Shown here: in pieces, positions 14,257-23,524 of the stretch
Numbering within the stretch: position 1 is the first letter of the stretch
Layout: each line of letters starts with the position of its first letter
Assembly (NCBI GenBank): GCA_949879775.1
Contig: CATLBW010000008.1
Span: forward strand, 1 to 38,972
DNA from: an uncultured Lachnospiraceae bacterium
GTDB lineage: Bacteria; Bacillota; Clostridia; Lachnospirales; Lachnospiraceae
Direction of reading: 5' to 3'
Length of the DNA stretch: 38,972 nucleotides
Notes under the pieces: model-generated
Seen by the model: only the letters and a program-made list of their open reading frames with translations
Told to the model about the DNA's origin: nothing
The model's database searches: none
Made by a program: the position numbers and the translations under genes

Positions 14257-15210
14257 ATGGATAACTTTATTTTCAGTATCAATGTTACGCTGCCCATTTT
14301 CCTGGTGATGGCGTTAGGGTGGGGGCTGAAACAGATTGGTATGCTTGACGACAATTTTGTCAAGGTGGCGAATAAATTTAACTTCAATGTCACGCTGCCG
14401 TTTCTGCTGTTTCGGGATATCTCATCGGTGGATATAAAAGCAGTGTTTGATTTGCAGTATGTGTTGTTTTGCGCCTTGGCAAGTTCGGCATGTTTTTGGC
14501 TGATCTGGGGCGGCACGAAGTTATTTTTGAAAGACAAATATATGGCAGGGGCGTTTGTGCAGGCTTCTTTTCGCAGCAGCGCGGCAGTGATGGGGCTTGC
14601 CTTTATCCAAAATCTTTATGGGCAGTCGGCAATGGGGCCTTTGATGATTATAGGGGCGGTCCCGCTTTACAATATTTACTCCGTAATTGTGCTTACTTTC
14701 GAAGGGCAACAGGAAAAGGATGTGGACCGGGCAGGCAAAATCAGGGAGGCATGCGTCAACATCCTCAAAAATCCCATTATCATTACTATTTTCTTAGGGC
14801 TTGCCGTTTCCCTGTGCGGGCTGCGGTTTCCAACGATAGTAGATAAGACGGTGGGGAATATCGCACAGATGGCCACGCCGCTTGCTTTGGTAACGCTGGG
14901 CGCGGGGTTTGAGGGCAGGAAAGCCCTGGCGAAAATAAAGCCGACTTTGGCGGCTTCTTTTATCAAGCTGGTACTGCAGCCGGCGCTGCTTGTGCCGTTG
15001 GCGGCGGCCATGGGCTTTACCGGGGAGAAGATGATTGGGATTTTGATCATGCTGGCTTCCCCCACTACGCCGAGCTGCTATATTATGGCAAAAAATATGA
15101 AGAACGACGGTACATTGACAGCAAGCATCGTGGTTGCGACCACGCTGCTGGCGTCGTTTACGTTGACGGCATGGATTTTTGTGCTGAAAACGGTGGGCTG
15201 GATTTCGTGA
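14257..15210 (+). CDS. AEC-family permease (auxin efflux carrier-like)
   Basis: The 317-aa integral membrane protein starts MDNFIFSINVTLPIFLVMALG. It has about ten hydrophobic segments in two similar halves, with the family signatures NVTLPFLLFRDIS and PLALVTLGAGFEG. AEC proteins export or import small organic acids such as malate, and some handle amino-acid-like anions. The substrate is not readable here. An in-frame GTG at 14248 falls inside the AGGTGG RBS, so ATG 14257 is chosen. It lies 67 bp after folA and 71 bp before ilvB. ilvB has its own promoter, so the link to branched-chain metabolism is only positional. Confidence 0.88.
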   Translation: MDNFIFSINVTLPIFLVMALGWGLKQIGMLDDNFVKVANKFNFNVTLPFLLFRDISSVDIKAVFDLQYVLFCALASSACFWLIWGGTKLFLKDKYMAGAFVQASFRSSAAVMGLAFIQNLYGQSAMGPLMIIGAVPLYNIYSVIVLTFEGQQEKDVDRAGKIREACVNILKNPIIITIFLGLAVSLCGLRFPTIVDKTVGNIAQMATPLALVTLGAGFEGRKALAKIKPTLAASFIKLVLQPALLVPLAAAMGFTGEKMIGILIMLASPTTPSCYIMAKNMKNDGTLTASIVVATTLLASFTLTAWIFVLKTVGWIS

Positions 15211-15215
15211 TTAAT

Positions 15216-15244
15216 TTGAGTTTTGCAATGTTATCTGTTACAAT
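15216..15244 (+). promoter_or_regulatory. Promoter of ilvBN
   Basis: TTGAGT (15216-15221) and TACAAT (15239-15244) have a 17-bp spacer. The leader is only about 35 nt. No T-box or peptide attenuator fits in it. Confidence 0.7.
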
Positions 15245-15281
15245 AACAGGAAAACCGTTGAGTTGAGGTGAAATTAAGATT

Positions 15282-17006
15282 ATGGCAATGGATATCACAG
15301 GAAAGAAATTATTTGTGAAAGCGCTTTCGGAGGAAGGCGTAGATACGGTATTTGGCTATCCCGGCGGGATGGTGACCGATATTTTAGACGAGTTATACAA
15401 ACATGAGGAGATTGAATGGGTGCTGCCGCGCCATGAACAGGGGCTGATCCATGAAGCGGAAGGGTATGCCCGCGCTACCGGGAAGGTCGGCGTCTGCCTT
15501 GTGACGAGCGGGCCGGGGGCGACAAATATCATGACCGGGCTTGCCGACGCCCACTACGATAATATTCCATTGGTATGCATTACGGGGCAGGTGCCCTTGA
15601 ATTTAATCGGCAATGACGCTTTCCAGGAAGTCGATATTGTGGGGATGACGCGAAGCATCACCAAATATGGCGTGACAGTCCGTGACAGGAAAGAATTAGG
15701 AAAAATCCTCAAGATGGCGTTCCATATTGCGCAGACCGGCAAGCCGGGCCCGGTCCTGATTGATTTGCCCAAGGATATCCAGACGGCGATGGGACCGGGG
15801 GAGTACCCCGAGTCTGTCTCTATCCGTGGCTACAAGCCGAATGCGAGCGTACATATCGGCCAGTTGAAAAAGGGCTACAAATTGCTGAAAGCAGCAGAAA
15901 AGCCCTTGATTTTGGCGGGCGGCGGTATCAACATCGCAGGGGCGAACGATAAATTGTTAGCGCTGGTGGAAAAGACGAAGATTCCGGTAGTGACGACGAT
16001 TATGGGAAAAGGGGCCATTCCCACAGACCATCCCTATTATATAGGAAACAGCGGTATGCACGGCCGTTATGCAGCCAATATGGCAGTCGGGGAATGCGAC
16101 GTGCTGTTCTCCATTGGCACGCGGTTTAACGACCGTATTACCGGGGATTTAAACGAATTTGCCCCCCATGCGCAGATTGTCCATGTGGATATTGACACGG
16201 CTTCTATTTCCAGGAATGTGGTAGTGGACGTGCCGATTGTAGCGGACGCCAACCTTGCGTTGGAGAAGCTGCTGGAGTGGGCGGCGCCCCAGGAGACGGA
16301 AAGCTGGCTGGAAAAGATTCGTGAGTGGGATAAAGAAAATCCATTAGAAATGCGCCGGGACAAAGGCATGACGCCGCAGATGATCATAGAAGAAATCAAC
16401 AGGCAGTTTGCGGAGGGCATTTTTGTCACGGACGTCGGGCAGCATCAGATGTGGGCGACCCAGTATATCGAGCTTAATGAGAAGAAGCAATTTATCACTT
16501 CCGGCGGCTTAGGCACGATGGGCTTCGGCTTTCCGGCAGCTATTGGCGCGAAGATTGGCTGTCCAGAGAAACCAGTCGTTTGTATCAGCGGCGACGGCGG
16601 TATGCAGATGAACATCCAGGAGCTTGCCACGGCCATGGCACAGGAAGCCAATGTTATCGTGTGCATTTTCAATAATTATTATCTGGGCATGGTGCGCCAG
16701 ATGCAGCAGCTTTTCTATGGCAAACGTTATGAGGCCACATGTTTAAGAAGGCGTAAAGGCTGTCCAGGCGACTGCAAAGGGCCGGGAGAGCAATGTCCCC
16801 CGTATGAGCCGGATTTCGTGAAGCTGGCAGAAAGCTACGGCGCCTGCGGTATCCGCGTGACCGAAGAATCACAGATTGCAGCGGCATTAGAGCAGGCAAA
16901 GCAGTGCAATACGCCCGTGCTTATTGAGTTTATGGTTGCTACGGAAGATATTGTGCTTCCCATGGTAAAGGGCGGAAATCCTATGACGGAAATGATTTTG
17001 AAGTAG
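15282..17006 (+). CDS. ilvB: Acetolactate synthase large subunit, with Cys-rich insert
   Basis: This 574-aa thiamine-diphosphate enzyme condenses pyruvate with pyruvate or 2-ketobutyrate, the first common step of valine, leucine and isoleucine synthesis. The catalytic Glu is in RHEQGLIHEAEGYAR. The TPP/Mg motif begins GDGGMQMNIQELATAM and ends with the NN in CIFNN. FGFPAAIGAKIG and YLGMVRQMQQLFY are also typical. Near residues 484-508 the usual short loop is replaced by a basic, Cys-rich insert with C487, C494, C498 and C505 (C-x6-C-x3-C-x6-C). GAGGTG about 11 nt upstream serves as RBS. ilvN follows after 17 bp. Confidence 0.95.
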   Translation: MAMDITGKKLFVKALSEEGVDTVFGYPGGMVTDILDELYKHEEIEWVLPRHEQGLIHEAEGYARATGKVGVCLVTSGPGATNIMTGLADAHYDNIPLVCITGQVPLNLIGNDAFQEVDIVGMTRSITKYGVTVRDRKELGKILKMAFHIAQTGKPGPVLIDLPKDIQTAMGPGEYPESVSIRGYKPNASVHIGQLKKGYKLLKAAEKPLILAGGGINIAGANDKLLALVEKTKIPVVTTIMGKGAIPTDHPYYIGNSGMHGRYAANMAVGECDVLFSIGTRFNDRITGDLNEFAPHAQIVHVDIDTASISRNVVVDVPIVADANLALEKLLEWAAPQETESWLEKIREWDKENPLEMRRDKGMTPQMIIEEINRQFAEGIFVTDVGQHQMWATQYIELNEKKQFITSGGLGTMGFGFPAAIGAKIGCPEKPVVCISGDGGMQMNIQELATAMAQEANVIVCIFNNYYLGMVRQMQQLFYGKRYEATCLRRRKGCPGDCKGPGEQCPPYEPDFVKLAESYGACGIRVTEESQIAAALEQAKQCNTPVLIEFMVATEDIVLPMVKGGNPMTEMILK

Positions 17007-17023
17007 GGAAAGGAGACAGAAAC

Positions 17024-17554
17024 ATGACGAAAAACAGATGGATAGCATTGTATGTCGAGAACCAGGTGGGCGTCCTGGCGAAAGTCTCCGGTCTTTTTTC
17101 CGGCAAATCTTATAACTTGCAGAGCCTTACGGTGGGGACGACGGAGGACGAGACGGTGTCCCGTATGACAATTTGCGTTACCAGCGACGATATAACATTT
17201 GAACAGATTAAAAAGCAGCTCAACCGCATGGTAGAGGTAATTAAGGTGATGGACTTTACGGATGTGCCGATCCATATGAAGGAAATCCTGTTTGCCAAGG
17301 TGAAGGATTGCAGTGTGGCGGATAAAGCCGAGCTGTTCCAGATTGCCCAGGTATTCCATGTGGAAGTGTCGGATATCGGCACAGACAGCATCCTTTTGGA
17401 GTGTAAAGCGACCGAGCGCCGAAACAATGAGCTGATAGACCTTCTGAAAAGTAAATTTAAGCAGATTGAGATTGTACGCGGCGGCGGGGTAGCGATTGAA
17501 TCAATCAGTACTTCCTGCGCCGGCAGGTCTGAGTATTTTAGGAAACAGAATTAA
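17024..17554 (+). CDS. ilvN: Acetolactate synthase regulatory small subunit
   Basis: This 176-aa protein has an N-terminal ACT domain (RWIALYVENQVGVLAKVSGLF, then NLQSLTVGTTEDETVSRM) and the IlvN/IlvH C-terminal domain (about 85-165). It binds the large subunit and gives valine feedback control. Its length is normal. AGGAGA lies 7 nt before the start, and it is co-transcribed with ilvB. The region after it up to 17632 shows no clear terminator. Confidence 0.94.
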   Translation: MTKNRWIALYVENQVGVLAKVSGLFSGKSYNLQSLTVGTTEDETVSRMTICVTSDDITFEQIKKQLNRMVEVIKVMDFTDVPIHMKEILFAKVKDCSVADKAELFQIAQVFHVEVSDIGTDSILLECKATERRNNELIDLLKSKFKQIEIVRGGGVAIESISTSCAGRSEYFRKQN

Positions 17555-17632
17555 AGCGTAGCGCAAATTTGACGCGTACAGGGAAGAAATTGTATGTGCA
17601 GGATATTGGGCTGTAAATATGGGAGGGGACAT

Positions 17633-18154
17633 ATGCGTAAAATTTTAGTTGTTGTAGACATGCAGGAGGATTTCATCGATGGGGCATTAGGGACCAAGGA
17701 GGCGCAGGCAATTGTGCAGCCGGTGATTGAGAAAATGAAATCTTATAGGAAAGAGGACATTTATGTCACCAGGGATACGCATAGCGATAATTACCTGCAG
17801 ACTGCGGAGGGCAGGAAGCTTCCGGTTGTCCATTGCGTAAAGGGCACGAAAGGCTGGCAGCTCCATCCTGAAATAGAAGCGCAGGCCGACAAGGCGCATA
17901 TCGTTGATAAGCCCTCCTTTGGCTCCCTGGGGCTGATGGAGCTTCTGCGCAAGGAAAATGAGAAGGAGCCTCTGGAAATTGAACTGGCAGGCCTGTGCAC
18001 GGACATCTGCGTGGTAAGCAACGCGCTGCTGTTAAAAGCGGCTATGCCGGAAGCGGCAATCCGGGTGGACGCCGCCTGCTGTGCCGGCGTTACGCCCAAA
18101 TCACACGAAGCGGCGCTGCTTACGATGGAGATGTGCCAGATTGAGGTTGGATAG
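17633..18154 (+). CDS. Isochorismatase-family cysteine hydrolase (nicotinamidase-like)
   Basis: This 173-aa hydrolase has Asp9 in VVVDMQEDF, a mid-chain Lys region (VHCVKGTKGWQLH) and the nucleophile Cys126 in GLCTDICVVSNALLL. These form the Asp-Lys-Cys triad of nicotinamidase/isochorismatase enzymes. Family members deamidate nicotinamide to nicotinate for NAD salvage or act on similar amides; the exact substrate is inferred. The frame extends upstream to 17594, but the strong GGGAGGGG followed by ATG at 17633 fixes the start. It converges on the flavin reductase gene with an 11-bp gap. Confidence 0.85.
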   Translation: MRKILVVVDMQEDFIDGALGTKEAQAIVQPVIEKMKSYRKEDIYVTRDTHSDNYLQTAEGRKLPVVHCVKGTKGWQLHPEIEAQADKAHIVDKPSFGSLGLMELLRKENEKEPLEIELAGLCTDICVVSNALLLKAAMPEAAIRVDAACCAGVTPKSHEAALLTMEMCQIEVG

Positions 18155-18165
18155 CTTATCTCGCC

Positions 18166-18681
18166 TTACCTCGCCAGGATTTCCATGATTTCCCCTACAT
18201 ATAAGGTATGCAGGTTGCCGTCATCCTTGCCGGAGTACCATTTTTCTTTGATTTCAGGATCAAGGAAATGTGCTTCGGTGATGGGTACGGCAGCCATTTT
18301 TCTGCACAGGCAGAGGAAATTTGCCTCGTCCACGTAAGGGGTATTGTCCTGGAACCCTACTGTCAGCCCGGAGGCTTTGAATTTGTCCTCAATCCTGCCG
18401 GATACAACCCCGAAATATTTCAAATCGTTTTTGTATTTTTTGTCAAAAAAGTTGCAGGAAAAATATCCTTCCTTGTCTATGAATTCCTTGGTGTACCTCT
18501 TCTCGCGGACAAAGATGAAAGCTACGTTCTTTCCCCAGAGGACGCCTAAGCCTCCCCAGCTTGCAGTCATCGCATTGACCTTTTCCTGGCTGCCCGCCGC
18601 AATCAACATCCATTCATTTGAAATCTTAGTGAAAGGGTTAAGTTCCAATAAGTCAATTGGATAAGGTTGAAATTGATGCAT
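18166..18681 (-). CDS. Flavin reductase-like FMN-binding protein
   Basis: This 171-aa protein has the flavin reductase-like split-barrel fold (DIM6/NTAB type). Evidence is the phosphate-binding loop NAMTASWGGLGVLWGKNVAFIFV and REKRYTKEFIDKEGYFSCNFF, which resembles the conserved 'RYTY.xI' stretch. It ends DDGNLHTLYVGEIMEIL, the typical closing strand. Such proteins bind FMN and act as NAD(P)H:flavin reductases or as small flavoproteins. AAAGGAG lies about 8 nt before the start. A possible -10 TATACT is on the minus strand near 18718. Confidence 0.85.
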   Translation of the reverse strand: MHQFQPYPIDLLELNPFTKISNEWMLIAAGSQEKVNAMTASWGGLGVLWGKNVAFIFVREKRYTKEFIDKEGYFSCNFFDKKYKNDLKYFGVVSGRIEDKFKASGLTVGFQDNTPYVDEANFLCLCRKMAAVPITEAHFLDPEIKEKWYSGKDDGNLHTLYVGEIMEILAR

Positions 18682-18792
18682 AATGATTTCTCCTTTGCTA
18701 AGTTTAATTATGTACAGTATACATCATTTTATGAAATTTGCCTATTGGATTATGAAAAAAAGTTATAAGCAGTATAAGCGCTAAGAATAATC

Positions 18793-18818
18793 TTGACAGC
18801 CATGGAAAAAAGTATAAT
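18793..18818 (+). promoter_or_regulatory. Probable promoter region of ilvE
   Basis: There is a consensus TTGACA (18793-18798). TATAAT at 18813-18818 is only 14 bp away. AATAAT three bases further on gives a 17-bp spacer and may be the true -10. Confidence 0.55.
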
Positions 18819-18860
18819 AATTGATAGAAACGAAGAGAAGAATAGGATGGAGGAGCGATT

Positions 18861-19925
18861 ATGGATATCAAGTTTGTAAAAAGAGACGTGTTAAAAGAGA
18901 AACCGGACCAGAGTAACCTGGGATTTGGCAAGTACATGACAGATTATATGTTTGTGATGGACTGGGATAAGGGCGTAGGCTGGCATGACGCCAGGATTGA
19001 GCCTTATGGGCCGGTGGAAATCAGTCCCTCCTGCGTGACGCTTCATTATGCCCAGGAGACATTTGAGGGCTTAAAGGCATACCGCACCAAAGAGGACAAG
19101 ATTTTGCTGTTCCGTCCGGAAATGAATGCAAGGAGAATGATAAATTCCAATGCCAGGCTGTGCATGCCGGGATTTCCGGAGGACATGTTTGTGGAGGCAG
19201 TGGAAGCATTAGTGAAGACAGAGCGTGACTGGATTCCCTCTGAGCCAGGGACTTCCCTTTATATCCGCCCGTTTGTGTTTGCCACGGAGTCGGCATTGGG
19301 CGTGCATATGGCTATTTCTTATAAATTTATGGTAATTTGCTGCCCGGTTGGCGCATATTATCCTGAGGGCATCAATCCGGTGAAGATTTTGGTTGAGGAT
19401 GACTTGGTGCGTGCGGTAAAGGGCGGCACGGGTGACACCAAGTGCGGCGGCAATTACGCGGCTTCCATTTTGGGCCAGGTGAGGGCGGAGGAGAAGGGCT
19501 GTACCCAAGTGCTGTGGCTGGACGGCGTTAACCGCAAATATGTGGAAGAAGTAGGCACCATGAATATTATGTTTAAAATTAACGGCGAGATTTACACGGC
19601 CCCGACAGAAGGGACGGTGCTTCCGGGCGTAACCAGGGATTCCATTATCCATATCCTTAAGGATTGGGGCTATAAGGTAAACGAGACGCACTTATCAGTC
19701 GATGATTTGATGAAAGCAGGGCATGACGGGAGCCTTGAGGAGGCTTTTGGCACAGGCACGGCGGCGGTTATCTCCCCGGTTGGGGAATTTATGTATAAGG
19801 ACGACGTAGTTACGGTCAATGATTTCAAGATTGGTGAATTGACACAGAAATTGTACGACTACCTTACTGGAATCCAGTGGGGGAATGAGGAAGACAAATA
19901 CGGCTGGACCAGGGAAGTGAAATAA
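18861..19925 (+). CDS. ilvE: Branched-chain amino-acid aminotransferase
   Basis: This 354-aa fold-type IV PLP enzyme exchanges amino groups between glutamate and the branched-chain 2-keto acids, the last step after the IlvBN route. The PLP lysine is in GGTGDTKCGGNYAASI. YVEEVGTMNIMFKING and the cofactor-binding GTVLPGVTRDSIIHIL are present. The N-terminus (NLGFGKYMTDYMFVMDWD) is that of the long eukaryote-like BCAT subgroup. GGAGG lies just upstream, and the gene has its own promoter, separate from ilvBN. It is followed by an intrinsic terminator. Confidence 0.94.
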   Translation: MDIKFVKRDVLKEKPDQSNLGFGKYMTDYMFVMDWDKGVGWHDARIEPYGPVEISPSCVTLHYAQETFEGLKAYRTKEDKILLFRPEMNARRMINSNARLCMPGFPEDMFVEAVEALVKTERDWIPSEPGTSLYIRPFVFATESALGVHMAISYKFMVICCPVGAYYPEGINPVKILVEDDLVRAVKGGTGDTKCGGNYAASILGQVRAEEKGCTQVLWLDGVNRKYVEEVGTMNIMFKINGEIYTAPTEGTVLPGVTRDSIIHILKDWGYKVNETHLSVDDLMKAGHDGSLEEAFGTGTAAVISPVGEFMYKDDVVTVNDFKIGELTQKLYDYLTGIQWGNEEDKYGWTREVK

Positions 19926-19953
19926 GGGATTTTTAGATAAGGCAATGAGAAAA

Positions 19954-20014
19954 GGCATCATGCTTAAGCTTGGAGGGCAATTGGCTCCCACTGGCTTTTG
20001 CATGGTGTTTTTTT
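19954..20014 (+). terminator. Intrinsic terminator of ilvE
   Basis: CATCATGC (19956-19963) pairs with GCATGGTG (20000-20007), followed by T7. A small inner hairpin lies in the loop. The T-run merges into the post-terminator repeat at 20011. Confidence 0.75.
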
Positions 20015-20099
20015 GTCTTAATTTAGGAAAGGCTTTGCCATGATAAAGTGTGAAAGTATCTTTCCTATAAGACAAAAAACAATATGCGTACTTGTGCGA
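20011..20099 (+). repeat. Post-terminator nested hairpin element, copy 1
   Basis: The outer stem is TTTTGTCTTA (20011-20020) with TAAGACAAAA (20068-20077). The middle stem is AGGAAAG (20025-20031) with CTTTCCT (20060-20066). The inner stem is CTTT/AAAG around GCCATGATAAAGTGTG. A tail ATGCGTACTTGTGCGAC follows. The same structure occurs at 38642-38704, with G-C here replaced by A-T there in the outer stem. It lies in the leader of the glucuronate operon, directly behind the ilvE terminator. Confidence 0.75.
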
Positions 20100-20174
20100 C
20101 TTGTGAATAATTTCCCGGTATTTGCGGACAATACTGATAAATATGTGTATTTCATGATACCTGGAGGAAATGAT

Positions 20175-21581
20175 ATGAGTGGGAAAAACGATAAAAAACC
20201 CTTTGGCATGCGAGACAAGCTGGGGTACATGTTTGGAGATTTCGGGAATGATTTCACGTTTATTTTCGCAAGCTCTTTTTTAATGGTATTTTATACAAAT
20301 GTCTTAGGGATTGACCCGAAAATGGTGGGCATCCTATTCGTTGTGGCAAGAATTGTGGACGCCTTTACCGACATCGGCATGGGGCGGATTGTGGACCGGC
20401 TGCCGGCGTCCAAAGACGGCAAATTCCGTCCCTGGATTAAGCGCATCTGTATTCCGGTGGCGTTTGTCAGTTTTCTGATGTACCAGTCCGTGCTGGCCCC
20501 GGCATCTATGGCCGTAAAAATTATCTATATGTTTATCACCTATATTTTGTGGGGTTCCCTGCTTTATACGGCAATCAATATCCCTTACGGCTCTATGGCG
20601 TCGGCAATAACCGACAACCCCAGGCAGCGTGCGGAGCTGTCAACCTTCCGTTCCATGGGCGCGACCTTCGCCAGCGTAGTAATTATGGTTGTTGCGCCGA
20701 TGGTAGTCTATTACACAGACGCCGATGGCAACCAGATTGTCAGCGGCAGGAATTTTACGATAATCGCCGGGGTATTCGCCGTGCTGGCAATTTTGTGTTA
20801 TATCCTCTGTTACCAGATGACAACGGAGCGCGTGGAAATCAAAAAGAAAGATAACGGCAAAATGCCGGGCATGGGAGATACCGTCAAAGCCCTCGTATCA
20901 AACCGTGCTTTGCTTGCTATCATTGGAGCGGCAATTTTCCTGCTCCTTAGTTCCCTTTTGGGGCAGTCTATGAACAATTATCTTTTCGCAGAATGGTTTA
21001 AAGACACAAACGCCCTTTCCGTTATGGGATTTGTGGGCGTGCCGACGTCATTGCTTTTGGCGGCGTTTACAGGCAAAATATCAGAGCGTTTTGGCAAAAA
21101 GGAAGCCGGGGCGGCAGGCATGTTGTTTACAGGAATCATATTTGTGCTGTTGTTTTTCTTCAAAGTGAAAAATCCCTGGGTGTTCGTTGCCGTCACCTTC
21201 ATTGCCAATTTTGGTATGTATTATTTCAACATGGTTGTGTGGGCATATATCACGGACGTCATTGATTTTCAGGAAGTAAAGACTGGCAGCCGCGAGGACG
21301 GCACGGTGTACGGCGTGTATTCGTTTGCCAGGAAAATCGGACAGGCGCTTGCAGGCGGCGTCAGCGGCTTTGCGCTATCGGCGATTGGCTTTGTTTCAGA
21401 ACCTGGGGCGGTGCAGACCGATGAAGTGCGCGCGGGGATTTATAATATCGCCACGATTTTCCCAGGCGTCTGCTATATCATTGTGGCGTTGATTTTAATT
21501 TTTGCCTATCCGCTGAGTAAGGGCGTGGTGGAGAGAAATGGAGAAATCCTTGCCGAGCGCAGGAAGGAGGGAACCTCATGA
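20175..21581 (+). CDS. GPH-family sugar/glucuronide:cation symporter
   Basis: This 468-aa, roughly 12-helix transporter is of the glycoside-pentoside-hexuronide family. It starts [29 protein letters not shown], where the GYxxGDxGN-type opening is a family signature. PxMGRxVDR-like '[21 protein letters not shown]' (about residues 69-89) is the second. GGAGG just upstream fixes ATG 20175, although the frame is open back to 20040. The gene leads an operon with uxuA (4-bp overlap), so uptake of glucuronate or a glucuronide by cation symport is the likely role. No GntR-type regulator is in the window. Confidence 0.88.
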   Translation: MSGKNDKKPFGMRDKLGYMFGDFGNDFTFIFASSFLMVFYTNVLGIDPKMVGILFVVARIVDAFTDIGMGRIVDRLPASKDGKFRPWIKRICIPVAFVSFLMYQSVLAPASMAVKIIYMFITYILWGSLLYTAINIPYGSMASAITDNPRQRAELSTFRSMGATFASVVIMVVAPMVVYYTDADGNQIVSGRNFTIIAGVFAVLAILCYILCYQMTTERVEIKKKDNGKMPGMGDTVKALVSNRALLAIIGAAIFLLLSSLLGQSMNNYLFAEWFKDTNALSVMGFVGVPTSLLLAAFTGKISERFGKKEAGAAGMLFTGIIFVLLFFFKVKNPWVFVAVTFIANFGMYYFNMVVWAYITDVIDFQEVKTGSREDGTVYGVYSFARKIGQALAGGVSGFALSAIGFVSEPGAVQTDEVRAGIYNIATIFPGVCYIIVALILIFAYPLSKGVVERNGEILAERRKEGTS

Positions 21582-22642
21582 ATAGAATGAAATTGTCGTT
21601 CCGCTGGTATGGGGAAGATGATAAAGTGACGCTTGAAAATATCCGCCAGATTCCGGGTATGCATACCATAGTGACGGCGGTGTATGACGTGCCGCCCGGC
21701 GAGGTGTGGCCAATGTCTTCCATTGAATCGCTGAAAAAGCAGATTGAAGGGGCAGGGCTTCATTTTGAGGTGGTGGAGAGTATCCCGGTGCATGAGGATA
21801 TCAAACTGGGAAAGCCTGGGAGGGACAAGTATATTGAAAATTACTGTGAAAATATCCGGCGTGTGGCGGCGGCGGGCGTGAAGTGCATTTGCTATAACTT
21901 TATGCCGGTATTTGACTGGACGCGGACGCAGCTCGACCATGAACTTGCGGATGGTTCCACGTCGCTGGTGTATTACCAGGAACAGGTGGATGCGGTAAAC
22001 CCTTTGCGAAGCGACAGCGACTTGACGCTGCCGGGCTGGGACAGTAGTTACAGCCGGGAACAATTGAAGGAGATTGTGGCACAATACCAGGCGATGACGG
22101 AGGAAGATTTGTGGGGGAACCTCAAGTATTTCCTGGAACGGGTAATTCCTGTCGCAGCTTCCTGCAACGTAAATATGGCAATCCATGAGGATGACCCTTG
22201 TTGGAGCATCTTTGGGCTGCCGAGGATTATTACCTGCGAGGAAAATTTAGACCGTTTCCTTAAATTAGTGGACGAGCCGCAGAACGGCATTACCTTATGT
22301 ACCGGTTCGCTGGGGTGTTCCTGCCGCAATGACGTGGAGCGCATGGCGGGGAAATACGCCTCCCAGGGCAGAATCCATTTTGTGCATATGCGCAATGTGA
22401 AAGTGCTGGATAACGGATTTGAGGAGCGGGCGCACCTTTCAGAATGCGGCTCTTTAGATATGTATGGGATTATGAAGGCCTTGTATGACAACGGGTTCTG
22501 CGGTTATATCCGCCCAGACCACGGAAGGATGATCTGGGGGGAAACTGGGCGCCCTGGTTACGGTTTGTATGACCGCGCCTTGGGGGCAACGTATCTGAAC
22601 GGCCTGTGGGAAGCGATTGAAAAAGGAGCTGAAAAGAAATAA
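21578..22642 (+). CDS. uxuA: D-mannonate dehydratase
   Basis: This 354-aa TIM-barrel metal enzyme dehydrates D-mannonate to 2-keto-3-deoxy-D-gluconate. It starts [23 protein letters not shown]. The metal and substrate motifs are [39 protein letters not shown] and the closing [11 protein letters not shown]. The start overlaps the transporter stop (ATGA), with AGGAGG upstream. It acts after the SDR enzyme in glucuronate breakdown. The next steps (kdgK, kdgA) are not in the window. Confidence 0.94.
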   Translation: MNRMKLSFRWYGEDDKVTLENIRQIPGMHTIVTAVYDVPPGEVWPMSSIESLKKQIEGAGLHFEVVESIPVHEDIKLGKPGRDKYIENYCENIRRVAAAGVKCICYNFMPVFDWTRTQLDHELADGSTSLVYYQEQVDAVNPLRSDSDLTLPGWDSSYSREQLKEIVAQYQAMTEEDLWGNLKYFLERVIPVAASCNVNMAIHEDDPCWSIFGLPRIITCEENLDRFLKLVDEPQNGITLCTGSLGCSCRNDVERMAGKYASQGRIHFVHMRNVKVLDNGFEERAHLSECGSLDMYGIMKALYDNGFCGYIRPDHGRMIWGETGRPGYGLYDRALGATYLNGLWEAIEKGAEKK

Positions 22643-22675
22643 GCACGCAGTTTTAACAAATGGAGGGAGAAAAAA

Positions 22676-23524
22676 ATGAGCGTACCATTTCGTATTGATT
22701 TGACAGGAAAAGTAGCGGTTGTGACTGGGGCAGGCGGCGTCCTGTGCTCGGGCATGGCCGAGGCGCTTGCAGAATGCGGGGCGAAAGTTGCCCTGTTAGA
22801 CCTCAATAGGGATGCGGCAAAGCAAAGCGCCGATAAGATTACGGCGGCAGGCGGCGTCGCCAATGGATATCAGGCAAACGCGCTGGAAAAGGACAGCCTG
22901 GAGGCTGCCCATATGAGGATTTTGGACGATTTTGGAGCCTGCGATATTTTGATTAATGGCGCTGGGGGAAACCATCCCCTTGCGACTACCGACAAAGAAT
23001 ATTTTACAGCAGCGGACTTAGAGGAAGACGTTAAGACATTTTTTGACTTGGGACAGAGCGGCGTAGAGTTTGTTTTTAACCTCAACTTCATCGGCACGCT
23101 CCTGCCGACGCAGGTGTTTGCCAAGGATATGGTGGGCAGGAAGGGCTGCAATATCTTAAATATTTCTTCGATGAACGCTTATGCGCCCCTGACGAAGATT
23201 CCCGCGTACAGCGGGGCGAAAGCGGCGGTCAGCAACTTTACGCAGTGGCTTGCCGTGCATTTTGCAGGGGAGGGAATCCGTGTCAACGCCCTGGCTCCTG
23301 GGTTTTTTGTCACCAACCAGAATGAGAAATTGTTATACCGCGACGATGGGACGCCTACGGAACGCACGGGCAAAATCCTTGCGGCAACGCCGATGAAACG
23401 ATTCGGCAAGACGGAGGAGCTGGTTGGCAGCATGCTGTTTCTGCTCAGCGAGGAGGCGGCAGGGTTCATCACCGGCGTGGTGTTGCCGATTGACGGCGGT
23501 TTTCTTGCTTATTCCGGGGTATAA
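22676..23524 (+). CDS. uxuB: SDR-type D-mannonate oxidoreductase (fructuronate reductase)
   Basis: This 282-aa short-chain dehydrogenase has the nucleotide-binding loop VVTGAGGVLCSGMAEAL, NGAGG near residue 98 and the catalytic triad Ser-Tyr-Lys in NISSMNAYAPLTKIPAYSGAK. Its closing IDGGF motif is typical. The position between uxuA and uxaC and the similarity to the Bacillus-type SDR mannonate oxidoreductases support reduction of D-fructuronate to D-mannonate with NAD(P)H. This is non-homologous to the long-chain E. coli UxuB. GGAGGG precedes the start. The uxaC start codon directly follows its stop codon. Confidence 0.85.
   Translation: MSVPFRIDLTGKVAVVTGAGGVLCSGMAEALAECGAKVALLDLNRDAAKQSADKITAAGGVANGYQANALEKDSLEAAHMRILDDFGACDILINGAGGNHPLATTDKEYFTAADLEEDVKTFFDLGQSGVEFVFNLNFIGTLLPTQVFAKDMVGRKGCNILNISSMNAYAPLTKIPAYSGAKAAVSNFTQWLAVHFAGEGIRVNALAPGFFVTNQNEKLLYRDDGTPTERTGKILAATPMKRFGKTEELVGSMLFLLSEEAAGFITGVVLPIDGGFLAYSGV

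Noticed and set aside
15211..15281. T-box or leader-peptide attenuator before ilvB
   Set aside because: The leader is only about 35 nt from the promoter. It contains no T-box motif, no Leu/Val/Ile-rich peptide and no terminator.
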